This document shows, one piece after another, positions 28,960-38,197 of a stretch of DNA of 64,000 nucleotides. Each line of letters begins with the position of its first letter. The stretch's first letter is position 1. A program made the position numbers and the translations under genes. The stretch is from Anabaena subtropica FACHB-260 (GTDB lineage Bacteria; Cyanobacteriota; Cyanobacteriia; Cyanobacteriales; Nostocaceae), in assembly GCF_014697105.1 (NCBI RefSeq), contig NZ_JACJRF010000003.1, forward strand, positions 124,001-188,000. The letters are read 5' to 3'. The notes beneath the pieces are model-generated. The model did no database searches. It was not told the origin of the DNA and saw nothing but the letters and a program-made list of their open reading frames with translations.

Positions 28960-30303
28960 TTACAGAGATTCGACTCGACGGGATTCTTGCAGATAGTGCA
29001 AATCGGCTTGACTATTCTGCACATTTCTGCTTTTAGCAGACAAAATTAAACGCACGTGGCGATCGCTAAATAAATAAGTATGCAGCCAAGTGAGTAACAC
29101 TAGCAAACGACTGCGGTAGCCAGGAAGATAGACTAAATGAACTCCCAGCCACATCAGCCAAGCTAAGAAGCCTGTAAACGCAAAAGCACCTATTTTACCC
29201 ACGCCTGAATAACAGCCAATTATTGCCAATCTACCTTTATTGAAATAGCTAAAAGGCTTTGGTGATTTCCCTTGTATTTGCTTTTGGATATTGCGGGCTA
29301 CGGCCACACCTTGCTGAAGGGCTTCTGGTGCAACTCCTGATAATGACTTACCATTCTTTTCCACATAAGCCAAATCCCCAATTGCATACACATTGGGATG
29401 TTCCAGCACTTGTAGGGTGGGATGAACGACTATTTTGCTTTTACTCGCCACAGGTAACTCCTCGGAAATTCCGGGGAGATTCGCTTCCAAACCCGCAGTC
29501 CAAATAACGGTTGCAGAGGGAATTATTTCCTCGTTTTCCAGGTGTACAAATCCAGATGTGACTTCACTGACTCTTGTTTGCAGATAAATTTCTACTCCTA
29601 GCCGATGCAATTTTTTGTAAGTGTAGTTTCCTAACTTTTTTGGCAGTTCAACTAACAGGCGATCGCCCGACTGCACTAAAATTATTCTCACTTCCCTAAA
29701 ATCTAATGTGGGATAATCCCGACGTAAGCAGCCTCGCACCATCTCCACGACAGCACCAGCCATTTCCACACCGGTTGCGCCCCCGCCAACAATGGTAAAA
29801 GTTAGTAATTGTTGGCGTTTGATGTCATCAGATTCTTGAATAGCTTGTTCAAAACAGGCAAAAATATGATTTCGTAGCGCTACTGCTTCTTCTAAAGTTC
29901 TCATAGAAAAAGCATATTCTTCAGCCCCGGTAACTCCCCAAAACTGAGTTCTACTACCAGTCGCCAGCACCAGGAAGTCATAATTAATTGCACCGCTACC
30001 TGTTTTCACAATCTGCCCTGAAAAATCAATTTGCTCAACCTCAGTCATGAGAAACTGAACTGGAGGTTTTTGATGTTGCCTTCTGTAGTTGAAAGAGAAA
30101 CGCCGTAAAATTGTGCGAATAGGGTAAGCAATGTATTCAGGTTCTATTTGCCCTGTGGCTACTTGATAGAGTAACGGAACAAAAGTATGATAGTTATTGC
30201 GATCAATTAGTAATACATCTGCACCAGAATTCGCTAAAGATTGGGCAGCTTGTAAACCACCAAATCCAGCACCAACAATAACAACGCGGCGATTCCTCAT
30301 CAT
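28960..30303 (-). CDS. Type 2 NAD(P)H dehydrogenase (NDH-2)
   Basis: This 447-residue flavoprotein oxidises NAD(P)H and passes electrons to quinone without pumping protons. It has two dinucleotide-binding motifs, VVIVGAGFGGLQAA (FAD) and FTIVGGGATGVEMAG (NAD(P)H), ATGSRTQFWG, and the FAD motif YAIGDLAYV. A hydrophobic C-terminal stretch (IGAFAFTGFLAWLMWLGVHLVYL) fits membrane attachment. It is one of several ndb-type genes in cyanobacteria, and I cannot say which. It lies upstream of DoxX. Confidence 0.9.
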   Translation of the reverse strand: MMRNRRVVIVGAGFGGLQAAQSLANSGADVLLIDRNNYHTFVPLLYQVATGQIEPEYIAYPIRTILRRFSFNYRRQHQKPPVQFLMTEVEQIDFSGQIVKTGSGAINYDFLVLATGSRTQFWGVTGAEEYAFSMRTLEEAVALRNHIFACFEQAIQESDDIKRQQLLTFTIVGGGATGVEMAGAVVEMVRGCLRRDYPTLDFREVRIILVQSGDRLLVELPKKLGNYTYKKLHRLGVEIYLQTRVSEVTSGFVHLENEEIIPSATVIWTAGLEANLPGISEELPVASKSKIVVHPTLQVLEHPNVYAIGDLAYVEKNGKSLSGVAPEALQQGVAVARNIQKQIQGKSPKPFSYFNKGRLAIIGCYSGVGKIGAFAFTGFLAWLMWLGVHLVYLPGYRSRLLVLLTWLHTYLFSDRHVRLILSAKSRNVQNSQADLHYLQESRRVESL

Positions 30304-30502
30304 TCCCCTCTTGATTGAGTTGGCTGGTCAAACTATTTAATTTTAATAAAATGTAATAAATCGATAATATAGCTATTATAAATAAGTTGCCAGAAAATAC
30401 ACACCCTAATAGCAGCAAGTGATACTAAAAATTCCCAGCACTGAGAAAACCTACATCTCCTGATGGATGTAGATTTTGAATAATTTTGTGGATGGCGATA
30501 GT

Positions 30503-31291
30503 CTAAAAGCTAGGAGATTTCGGACTTGTGAATTTTTTTTGTAATTCTAAGCGATCGCCTGGATTTGGTTCTAGCACCTGTATGGATAAGTTGTGCTTTT
30601 CCAATAACAAACGGAAGTCTGCAATACTTCCCTCAATTTTGAGTAATTTTGTCAAAATTCCTTCATAGGTTGTTTCTTTGGCATTAGCTGTAGGTAGCAT
30701 AGCTTGTGGTCGTAACCATTGTGCTACTTCCAATGCGCTTTTATTACCTTTAATAATGCGCCCAATTAAAGGTAGCGTTGCATCAACAATAGGTGTAATC
30801 ACTACATCGACTGGTGCAAACTGTTTCAATTGTGGAGAATGTTCGCCGTGAGGTTCGTAGTAAAGAGTGAAACCCGTTGCTAAATCTTTCAACAGATAAC
30901 TATTTTCTATAAGTGTGGGGCCGATAGAAGACCCAGGAAAAGCTCTAATTTCTATCTGATTATTTAAAATGAAATTTTCGCCATGATTCAAAGTGGTGAC
31001 AGAAGCATAACCTAATCCTTGGGCAACTTTGGCTCCATTGGGAGAAGCCACCACCGGAATCTTGTGGTCAAGTCGCTTTAATGTGGGTGGATGAGCATGG
31101 TCTTCTAAACCTTGAGACAGCAGAATTAGATCAATATTTTCTGGTATTTGACAATCTTGACGATGGGAGGCTTTGAATAACCAGTCTAAATTCCCAAAAG
31201 TTAACACATCAACCAGCCAAGGGTCTATGAGTATTCGCTGGTTATTGAGTTCTAGCAGCCAACTATTGTTGTCTAACCAAGTTAAGTACAT
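30503..31291 (-). CDS. Metallo-beta-lactamase fold hydrolase (UlaG-like)
   Basis: This 262-residue protein of the metallo-beta-lactamase superfamily has LTWLDNNSWLLEL at the start, ILIDPWL, then LILLSQGLEDHAHP with a modified HxHxDH site (LSQGLEDHAH in place of SHxHxDH), FTLYYEPHGEH and DVVITPIVD. The usual first His pair is not present, so metal binding may be weakened. A GTG at 31315 would add eight residues. I took ATG 31291. The substrate is unknown. Confidence 0.75.
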   Translation of the reverse strand: MYLTWLDNNSWLLELNNQRILIDPWLVDVLTFGNLDWLFKASHRQDCQIPENIDLILLSQGLEDHAHPPTLKRLDHKIPVVASPNGAKVAQGLGYASVTTLNHGENFILNNQIEIRAFPGSSIGPTLIENSYLLKDLATGFTLYYEPHGEHSPQLKQFAPVDVVITPIVDATLPLIGRIIKGNKSALEVAQWLRPQAMLPTANAKETTYEGILTKLLKIEGSIADFRLLLEKHNLSIQVLEPNPGDRLELQKKFTSPKSPSF

Positions 31292-31494
31292 AGCTAAAAA
31301 AAGATAACGCTTCACTTCATTGTGACACTACCGCGATCGCTCCGGAATGTCGAAAGCTAGAACGCAAGATACATAACTTTCGGGAATAAATATTATGGCG
31401 CTGTATTTATTATTGAAATCACTGACAAGTATTTTTGCTGACAGTGGTTTTTGTTGAATGTTTTGTATCTATTAAACTTTAGTTAGAGGTTTAC

Positions 31495-31728
31495 ATGAGC
31501 AATTCTTCTATGGCTAAAACAGCTGCTGCTTGTTGTGCAGGCGCAGGTGCAGTAGTAGCTAGTGGTGCTGTACCGGCAGCTACTGCTGGTGTTATCTCTC
31601 CAGTAATCGGTGCTGTAACAACTTTTGGTTCTTTTGCTGCTAGTAGCGCTGCTTTACCAGTTCTCATTCCGTTAGCTCTGATTGGCGGTGCTGTTTATCT
31701 TGGTGCTAAAGCTATTGATAAGAGTTAA
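31495..31728 (+). CDS. Small Ala/Gly/Val-rich hydrophobic protein
   Basis: This 77-residue protein has two hydrophobic stretches (about residues 17-44 and 47-72), separated by a Ser/Phe-rich turn, and a Cys pair at 13-14. It has no charged residue between about position 9 and the C-terminal KAIDKS. The start ATG is preceded by AGAGG at a good distance, which supports translation. I do not recognise it. It looks like a small membrane hairpin, and holins and membrane-active peptides have such composition, but nothing ties it to either. It stands alone. Confidence 0.6.
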   Translation: MSNSSMAKTAAACCAGAGAVVASGAVPAATAGVISPVIGAVTTFGSFAASSAALPVLIPLALIGGAVYLGAKAIDKS

Positions 31729-31779
31729 AACTTTACTTAAGGGTATTTACTAGCTAAACTTGCTCGGTCTTCACTTTAA

Positions 31780-31875
31780 AAGGCGCTCAAAGCCTCTCCC
31801 CGTGTCGGGGAGAGGTACTCTACGAGAAGCGCTGAGTGCAAAGCACACGCTACGCGAACGCTCTATGGATAGGGG
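31780..31875. repeat. Palindromic repeat cluster
   Basis: CCTCTCCCCG at 31793-31802 pairs with CGGGGAGAGG at 31806-31815, followed by cacacgctacgcgaacgctc-type segments typical of Nostoc dispersed repeats. It may also serve as a terminator of the small gene upstream. Confidence 0.6.
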
Positions 31876-32087
31876 TTATTCCGAATCCATCGAACTCACG
31901 TTATTTTTAATAAATTGCAAAACACCCATTACATTATTCAACTACTTTGAATTCGTTAGCATCCAATATTATCTATTTTTTTATCTGTTAGGATAACCTA
32001 TCTTTAAAAGTTCGGTTATGCGAACTAGGATCTAAAAACTAAATTGCTAAATTAGTGGATAGTTGAGCCATATTTGAGATAGTGACC

Positions 32088-32474
32088 ATGAGTAATGATT
32101 CCCATCGTAATCCAGAGTATTTTGCTTCTGAAGGACTTAACATTAATGGGCTATGGGAATATGTGCAATCAATGAGTCCCCAAACTGTTACCCAGTTATC
32201 TAAACCTGGTTCATCAGAAGTGCTGCAATTGATTCAACGTGCTGTTATGGCAACTTTGGGTAATTTACCTCGTGAGCAATTTAACACAAACATCACTACC
32301 AGTCGTGAAGAGTTGGGTCAGCTTTTAGGATCTGCAATGGTAGATGGGTATTTTTTGCGTAATGTTGAACAACGCCTGGAGTTAGAAAAATCTTTTTTAC
32401 CTCCAGGTAATGAAAAAGCTACTGATTTTTACTTAACAGGTGAAACTCCGGTAAATGAAGAGTTACGCGAATAA
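32088..32474 (+). CDS. DUF760 family protein
   Basis: This is a 128-residue soluble protein that fits the DUF760 family of cyanobacteria and plastids (LWEYVQSMSPQTVTQLSKPGS, IQRAVMATLGNLP, SREELGQLLGSAMVDGYFLRNVEQRLELEKS). The family's function is not established. The C-terminal portion is acidic. ATG 32088 was chosen over a GTG two codons upstream. Repeat DNA precedes it and a long intergenic stretch follows. Confidence 0.85.
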   Translation: MSNDSHRNPEYFASEGLNINGLWEYVQSMSPQTVTQLSKPGSSEVLQLIQRAVMATLGNLPREQFNTNITTSREELGQLLGSAMVDGYFLRNVEQRLELEKSFLPPGNEKATDFYLTGETPVNEELRE

Positions 32475-32852
32475 ACAAATGTTAGTTGATTCTTCATTGC
32501 CCAGACTTAACCTTTTTGGCACACGAAAATTAACCTTTGGTTCTTGAGTATCTTTACTTACTGTTTATGGCGCGAACTGTGAGTTCTTGATAAAAAAGAG
32601 GTTTAATTTGATCAGGCGATCGCTATTTATTTAGTTCATCAATTACCAAGTACTTTAAGTAATTATATTTAGCTTCCTAGTATAATTTATTGCTAACTAC
32701 CAAGGTAGCTCAAATATTTACATTTACGAAGGCAAACAAAATTACTGCTCTAATATAAGCTAGCCTTAGAGTGTAATTTTAAAAAAGCCTTTGTATCTAA
32801 TTCTTTATTTTTTGCAATTAATAATAACTAGCAATTGCGGTTGTCTGCCGCC
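32475..32852. other. Intergenic region before the hybrid kinase gene
   Basis: AT-rich, with a HIP1 site. No gene or evident structure is seen. The promoter of the next gene lies here. Confidence 0.5.
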
Positions 32853-35800
32853 ATGAGAATTTTATTAGTAGAAGATGACGAACTGATTGGTGAATTACTG
32901 GTTAAATCGCTGACACATCAGCACTACACTGTTGATTTTGCTAAAGATGGACAGGAAGGCTGGGATTTAGCAGATTTATATACTTATGACCTGATTTTAC
33001 TAGACTTAATCTTGCCTAAGCTGGATGGTCTTAGCTTCTGTCGGCGGTTACGCGCTAGTGGTAATCAAACACCAATCCTCCTGTTAACTTCCCAAGATAC
33101 CAGCATCATCAAGGTTACAGGATTGGATGCTGGAGCCGATGATTATGTAGCAAAACCTTTTGATTTTCAAGAGTTATTAGCCAGAATTAGGGCTTTACTA
33201 CGTCGTGGTGGTTCAGCTTTACCACCTCTATTGGAGTGGAATAACCTCCGACTTGATCCCAGTACTTGCGAAGTCACCTGTGACGAAAAACTCTTACATT
33301 TAACCCCCAAAGAATACGGTTTGCTAGAGCTTTTTCTTCGCAACAGTCACCGGATTTTTAGCTGTAGTGCCTTAATAGACCATTTGTGGTCATTTGAAGA
33401 ACCACCGACAGAAGATACAGTCAGATCCCACATCAAAGGATTGCGACAAAAGCTGAAAGCAGCCGGAGTCACCGAAGACCCAATTGATACAGTTTATGGG
33501 ATTGGGTATCGGCTCAAGCCAGTGCAGACAGCAGGAGAAGAAGAAGCGTCAAACACAGAAAAAGTTGTCACCGCTTCTGTGGTAAATCAGGTTGAAGATG
33601 GGATAACGAAAGCTTGGGAAGAGGTAGTAGAGAAAATAGAGGAACGAGTCACCGTAATTGAGCAAGCCTCTACAAAACTACTACAGAGTAAAGTTACTGA
33701 AGAAATGCAATCACAAGCCAAGCTAGAAGCTCACAAATTGGCGGGTTCGTTGGGAATGTTTGGTTCTGATGAGGGTTCCCGTGTAGCACAAGAAATAGAG
33801 TCGTTGTTAGAAAAAGGTAAAACGCTAAAACCTGCGACTAAAAAGCATTTAGGGCAACTAGTTAAGGCATTACGTCAAGAATTAGAAAGTTTAAAATCTG
33901 GATATAAAGCAGAACTATTAGCAGTTGACAAACAATCGGTTGCTACGGGAACAAGGGTTATGGTTGTAGATGATGACCCACAGATATTGACTGCAATCCA
34001 GACTTTCCTGGTTCCTTGGGGAATAGAGGTTTATACCTTTGATAGTTCTCGGCAAATTTTGGCAGCAATGGCAGTTACAGAACCAGAATTGCTGATTTTA
34101 GATATGGAGATGGATGGAATCAGTGGTATAGAATTATGCCAGCTTATCCGCCAAGAAAAACAGTGGACTGGTTTACCAATCCTATTTCTCACCACTCACA
34201 ACGATACTGTCACTAGACATCAAATATTTGCAGCAGGCGCTGACGACTATATTAACAAGCCCATTGTTGAACCAGAATTGAGAGCGCGGATTCTCCACCG
34301 CCTAGAACGTACACACCCATTACAGAATCAGGCCGCAATTGATGTTTCCACATCGCCAAAACTCCCAGTTACAGGCTCTATTGGCAAAATAACCGATATT
34401 AAAGCAGACCAAACAGCAGCAGAAGAACTTCTTCACCTCAGCCAAGCATTGGAAAGCGCTGTAGAGGGTATTGCACAGTTAGATACACAGGGGCGTTACA
34501 TCAAAGTCAATCCAGCCTATGCCAAAATAACTGGGTATGAACCAGAAGAAATGATTGGGATGGAGTGGCAATTGACACTCCACCCAGATGACTTAGAAAA
34601 AATGATGGCTGCCTACCAACAAATGCTCATCAAGGGTAAGGTAGAAATCGAAGCTAGAGCCATGCGTAAAGATGGTACTGCCTTTGATAAGCAAGTAGTG
34701 ATGGTCACAGCCCATAACCAACAGCAGCAATTTATCGGGCATTATTGCTTCATGAAAGATATTAGCGATCGCCGGGAAGTCGAACGTCTCAAAGATGAAT
34801 TTGTCTCAGTAGTCAGCCACGAGTTACGCACCCCCTTGACTTCTATTTCCGGCGCTTTAGATTTACTGGCTAGTGGAGTTTTGCTAGCAGGTTCTGAAGA
34901 TGCTCAACGGATGTTAAATATTGCCGCTAAGAACACCGATAGATTGGTGCGTCTGATTAATGACATCTTAGATATTGAACGTATCGAGTCGGGAAAAATC
35001 CAAATCACCCCTCAAGCTTGCAATGCTGCCGATTTAATGACCCAATCCGTAGAGGTCATGGAAGAAATGGCAGAACAAGCCGGGGTAGAAATTGCTATCT
35101 CACCCTTATCTGCTAACCTATGGGCAGATCCTGACCGCATCATCCAAGTATTTACCAACCTCCTCAGTAATGCGATTAAATTCTCCCCTCCCGGTTCCAC
35201 AGTTTGCTTGACGGCTGAAATTCCCGCCAGAGGAGAGGATAAAAAACCCTATACCCCCATGATTCTGTTCCAAGTCAAAGACCAAGGCCGGGGTATCCCC
35301 CCTGATAAACTGGAATCTATCTTTGAACGTTTTGGACAAGTCGATGCTTCAGATTCCCGTAAAAAAGGTGGCACGGGTTTAGGTTTAGCTATCTGTCGCA
35401 GCATCTTGCAGCATCATGGAGGACAAATCTGGGCGAATAGCACCTTGGGAGAAGGTAGCACTTTCTCTTTTACCTTACCAATTTTGCCAGAAGAACATCA
35501 GGAAAAGGATGATTTTTTACACCTCCCTTACACCCTACCCCAGTATTCCACTAACTCAACCCCTCCTCTGATACTGCATTGTGATGATGATCCTTCCGTG
35601 CGGTCTGTTGTGCAAGTCATGCTAGAACGGCAAGGTTATCGAGTTATGACAGTAGCATCAGGACAAGAAGCCGTAGAACAGGCGACATTAAATCAACCTG
35701 ATGCAATTATTCTCAACTTGATGATGCCGGAGATGGACGGTTGGGAAACTTTAGCACTTCTCAAGCAACAGTCAGAGACAAAAAATGTGCCAGTGATTAT

Positions 35801-36305
35801 TCTTAGCGGTGTATCTCCCGACGGCACTAAAGAACTACCCAATAATGTGAGTGATTGGATTATCAAACCTCCTGATATCAGGTTGTTATGCCACGCCTTA
35901 GAAAAAGCTACTGCCAAACAACAAGCTATTAAAGTCCTAGTTGTAGAAGATGATCCAGATTTAGCACAGGTATTGATTGCCATGTTCAATCGCCACGGCA
36001 CAACTACCTTTTATGCTCAAACAGGACGGGAAGCCATCCAAGTCAGCCAAGATATTATCCCTGATTTATTGGTTCTAGATTTGGGATTACCTGAATGTGA
36101 CGGTTTTGCTGTGGTGGATTGGTTGCGGCAATATCAACGTTTGTCTCATGTACCTTTAGTAGTGTACACAGCCCGTGATGTAGATGAAAGCGATCGCCAA
36201 CGATTAAAGTTAGGACAAACACTATTTCTCACTAAAGGACGCATTAACCCCCAAGAATTTGAACAGCGCGTGATTAGCTTACTCAATCGGATGATTCGCA
36301 CTTAG
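32853..36305 (+). CDS. OmpR-type regulator fused to hybrid sensor kinase with four receivers
   Basis: This 1150-residue protein has, in order: receiver 1 (Asp51 in LLDLILP), an OmpR-type winged helix (about 126-222), an HPt-like domain (His294 in LEAHKLAGS), receiver 2 (Asp417 in LILDMEM), a PAS domain (about 530-640), HisKA with His656 in VSHELRTPL, HATPase (LSNAIKFSPP, DQGRGIPPDKL, GGTGLGLAI), receiver 3 (about 907-1020) and receiver 4 (Asp1076 in LVLDLGLP). In receiver 3 the phospho-acceptor position is Asn955 (IILNLMMPEMDG) although the acidic pair at 911-912 and Lys are kept. A full phosphorelay with its own DNA-binding output thus lies in one chain. The signal is unknown and there is no membrane segment. 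ATG 32853 starts right before the first receiver. Confidence 0.93.
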   Translation: MRILLVEDDELIGELLVKSLTHQHYTVDFAKDGQEGWDLADLYTYDLILLDLILPKLDGLSFCRRLRASGNQTPILLLTSQDTSIIKVTGLDAGADDYVAKPFDFQELLARIRALLRRGGSALPPLLEWNNLRLDPSTCEVTCDEKLLHLTPKEYGLLELFLRNSHRIFSCSALIDHLWSFEEPPTEDTVRSHIKGLRQKLKAAGVTEDPIDTVYGIGYRLKPVQTAGEEEASNTEKVVTASVVNQVEDGITKAWEEVVEKIEERVTVIEQASTKLLQSKVTEEMQSQAKLEAHKLAGSLGMFGSDEGSRVAQEIESLLEKGKTLKPATKKHLGQLVKALRQELESLKSGYKAELLAVDKQSVATGTRVMVVDDDPQILTAIQTFLVPWGIEVYTFDSSRQILAAMAVTEPELLILDMEMDGISGIELCQLIRQEKQWTGLPILFLTTHNDTVTRHQIFAAGADDYINKPIVEPELRARILHRLERTHPLQNQAAIDVSTSPKLPVTGSIGKITDIKADQTAAEELLHLSQALESAVEGIAQLDTQGRYIKVNPAYAKITGYEPEEMIGMEWQLTLHPDDLEKMMAAYQQMLIKGKVEIEARAMRKDGTAFDKQVVMVTAHNQQQQFIGHYCFMKDISDRREVERLKDEFVSVVSHELRTPLTSISGALDLLASGVLLAGSEDAQRMLNIAAKNTDRLVRLINDILDIERIESGKIQITPQACNAADLMTQSVEVMEEMAEQAGVEIAISPLSANLWADPDRIIQVFTNLLSNAIKFSPPGSTVCLTAEIPARGEDKKPYTPMILFQVKDQGRGIPPDKLESIFERFGQVDASDSRKKGGTGLGLAICRSILQHHGGQIWANSTLGEGSTFSFTLPILPEEHQEKDDFLHLPYTLPQYSTNSTPPLILHCDDDPSVRSVVQVMLERQGYRVMTVASGQEAVEQATLNQPDAIILNLMMPEMDGWETLALLKQQSETKNVPVIILSGVSPDGTKELPNNVSDWIIKPPDIRLLCHALEKATAKQQAIKVLVVEDDPDLAQVLIAMFNRHGTTTFYAQTGREAIQVSQDIIPDLLVLDLGLPECDGFAVVDWLRQYQRLSHVPLVVYTARDVDESDRQRLKLGQTLFLTKGRINPQEFEQRVISLLNRMIRT

Positions 36306-36363
36306 CCTTAATAGTTTCATCGCTTTAGTCCTGTATATTTCATATATCGCTTTGCAAAGCGTA

Positions 36364-36381
36364 TGAAAATGATTATCATTT
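36364..36381 (+). promoter_or_regulatory. Zur/Fur-like operator
   Basis: AAATGAT-T-ATCATTT at 36367-36381 is a perfect 7-1-7 inverted repeat, and TGAAAATGATTATCA at 36364-36378 differs in one base from the cyanobacterial Zur box TGATAATNATTATCA as I know it. It lies five bases before the start codon at 36386, so a bound repressor would block the gene. Fur or PerR binding is also possible. Confidence 0.65.
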
Positions 36382-36385
36382 ACTT

Positions 36386-37162
36386 ATGAGTTTACCAACA
36401 ATTATTGTCGTTGCCGGGCCTGCTGGCTGTGGCAAAACCACCTGGATTTGCCAACAGATACAGAACACCACTTCTAATGAAAATGTGATTTATTTTAGTC
36501 CTGGGACAGGCAAGGTTCCCATTGACCAGACCCGCTTAGGGGCAGAATGTCCAGAAGTAAAAGTTTTTAGTGATGGGCAAGAAGTCGAGTTTCTGACCAA
36601 ACTAGCAACAGCAGATAATGTCTATATAGAACTAGGATTTTATTTAGAATTAAACGCCATTCAACCAATATTAAATCATTTGCCTTACCAAGCGGTGGCT
36701 GTATTACCACCACATCTGCAAGATTCCGAATATCATGCTTGGGCAGAGAAAACTATAGTTGGTGCAAATATTGACACCAACATGACACCAACCAAACTCT
36801 GGCGCGTACCCAGCACAGGTCAAGTAATTGACGAAGACTCTTTAAAAGAGTTTTGGTATGAAATTACTCATGGTGCTTACGGTACAGTTAACCGCGCCAA
36901 GGGTATATTTGACGTTGCTGATGGTAGGTCACTTTATGCAGATTTTGTCGCCGGTATACCAGCAACCGATTTTTGGGAACTAGACTTACCCCGCCACTTA
37001 GAGGGCAGACCACAACGGTTTAGTGGTATAGAGGTATTGGGACAAAACTTAGATGAGTCGGCAATGAGACAGACCTTGGCAGATTGCTATTTAACAGATA
37101 GTGCGATCGCGCAATACCAAGAACAGGTAACACAAATTTTACTAGAGGAGACCATCCAGTGA
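36386..37162 (+). CDS. CobW-like P-loop protein (COG0523-type, divergent)
   Basis: This 258-residue protein has Walker A GPAGCGKTT at residues 10-18 and a C-terminal part (EFWYEITHGAYGTVNRAKGIFDVADG) that resembles the CobW C-terminal domain. The CxCC metal-binding motif of typical G3E metallochaperones is absent and the middle is short, so it is a degenerate or specialised relative. The Zur/Fur-like operator at its start suggests it is made in zinc or iron shortage. It overlaps the next gene by four bases (GTGA), so the two are coupled. Confidence 0.75.
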   Translation: MSLPTIIVVAGPAGCGKTTWICQQIQNTTSNENVIYFSPGTGKVPIDQTRLGAECPEVKVFSDGQEVEFLTKLATADNVYIELGFYLELNAIQPILNHLPYQAVAVLPPHLQDSEYHAWAEKTIVGANIDTNMTPTKLWRVPSTGQVIDEDSLKEFWYEITHGAYGTVNRAKGIFDVADGRSLYADFVAGIPATDFWELDLPRHLEGRPQRFSGIEVLGQNLDESAMRQTLADCYLTDSAIAQYQEQVTQILLEETIQ

Positions 37163-37971
37163 AAATAGCAGTCATGTCCTGCATTCATAGTAACTATGAA
37201 GCGTTAGATGCAGTCTTGTTAGATATTGACCAACAAAAAGCTGACCAAATCTATTGTTTAGGTGATTTAGTGGGATATGGCCCTTATCCTAACGCAGTCG
37301 TTACCCAAATTCGTTCACTAGATATATCCACCTGTGTTGGTTGTTGGGATGAAGATATTGTGGAAGGTTTAAACTCCTGTGATTGTAGTTATCCTTCCCT
37401 ATTAGCAGAAAAACGCGGTAAACTTGCTCACGAGTGGACACATAAAGAACTCCATCCAGAGAACCAAGAATTCCTCGCCCAATTACCTCACACTTTACGT
37501 CAAGACAACTTGGTTTTCGTTCATGGTAGCCCCCAAAGTAACCACGAATATTTGTTACCAGAACTTGACGCTTTCGCTGCATTAGAAAGAGTACTTTCCA
37601 CTGATGCAGATGTATTATTTTGTGGACACACTCATGTACCCTATATCCGTACCTTAGATGCAGGTAGTTTACAAGTGTCCGTCAAGGGTGTGGGAATAGA
37701 AGAGAAAGAAATTAATTTTTCTGCTTCTGTAAAACGAATTGTCAACGTCGGTTCCGTGGGAGAACCCCGACATGGGCGACCCAATGCCACCTACGCCATT
37801 TATGATACGGATACACAAGAAGTAAATCTCAGGGAAGTACCTTACAACTATCAAAAAACCTGCGCCGCCATCATCGAACAAGGTCTACCTCCTATTTTTG
37901 CTTGGCGTTTAGCCCAAGGTTTGGAATATGCAGAAAGGGCTGATGATCCAACTCATGTTTGTATTAGATGA
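37159..37971 (+). CDS. Calcineurin-like metallophosphoesterase with Cys-substituted metal site
   Basis: This 270-residue protein has the metallophosphoesterase fold of the YfcE/MJ0936 group. GDLVGYGP (Asp36), VHGS (His122) and CGHTHV (His157, His159) are kept, but the first motif D-x-H reads SCIHSN with Cys8 for Asp, and GNHD reads GCWDED with Cys62 for Asn and Trp63 for His. Extra Cys occur in NSCDCS. The site may hold a different metal or be non-catalytic. The GTG start overlaps the CobW-like gene, so both are under the operator at 36364. A phosphodiesterase function is therefore uncertain. Confidence 0.82.
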   Translation: MKIAVMSCIHSNYEALDAVLLDIDQQKADQIYCLGDLVGYGPYPNAVVTQIRSLDISTCVGCWDEDIVEGLNSCDCSYPSLLAEKRGKLAHEWTHKELHPENQEFLAQLPHTLRQDNLVFVHGSPQSNHEYLLPELDAFAALERVLSTDADVLFCGHTHVPYIRTLDAGSLQVSVKGVGIEEKEINFSASVKRIVNVGSVGEPRHGRPNATYAIYDTDTQEVNLREVPYNYQKTCAAIIEQGLPPIFAWRLAQGLEYAERADDPTHVCIR

Positions 37972-38197
37972 TGAATGGGGAGTGGAGAATTTTAGATTTT
38001 GGATTGAACAATTTAAAATTTAAAATTGTAAATTCAAAATTGTAGGAATACTGGGCTAAAAAAGCCTCTAGTAAAGTACAGCATAAATAAGCATAGGATT
38101 GGAAATCGAAAAAAAGCCAGAAATACAATTCTTTTGACTTATGACTTGTAGTACTAGCCTCTATTTTTAAATCAATAATTTGAAATCAAAAATTAAT

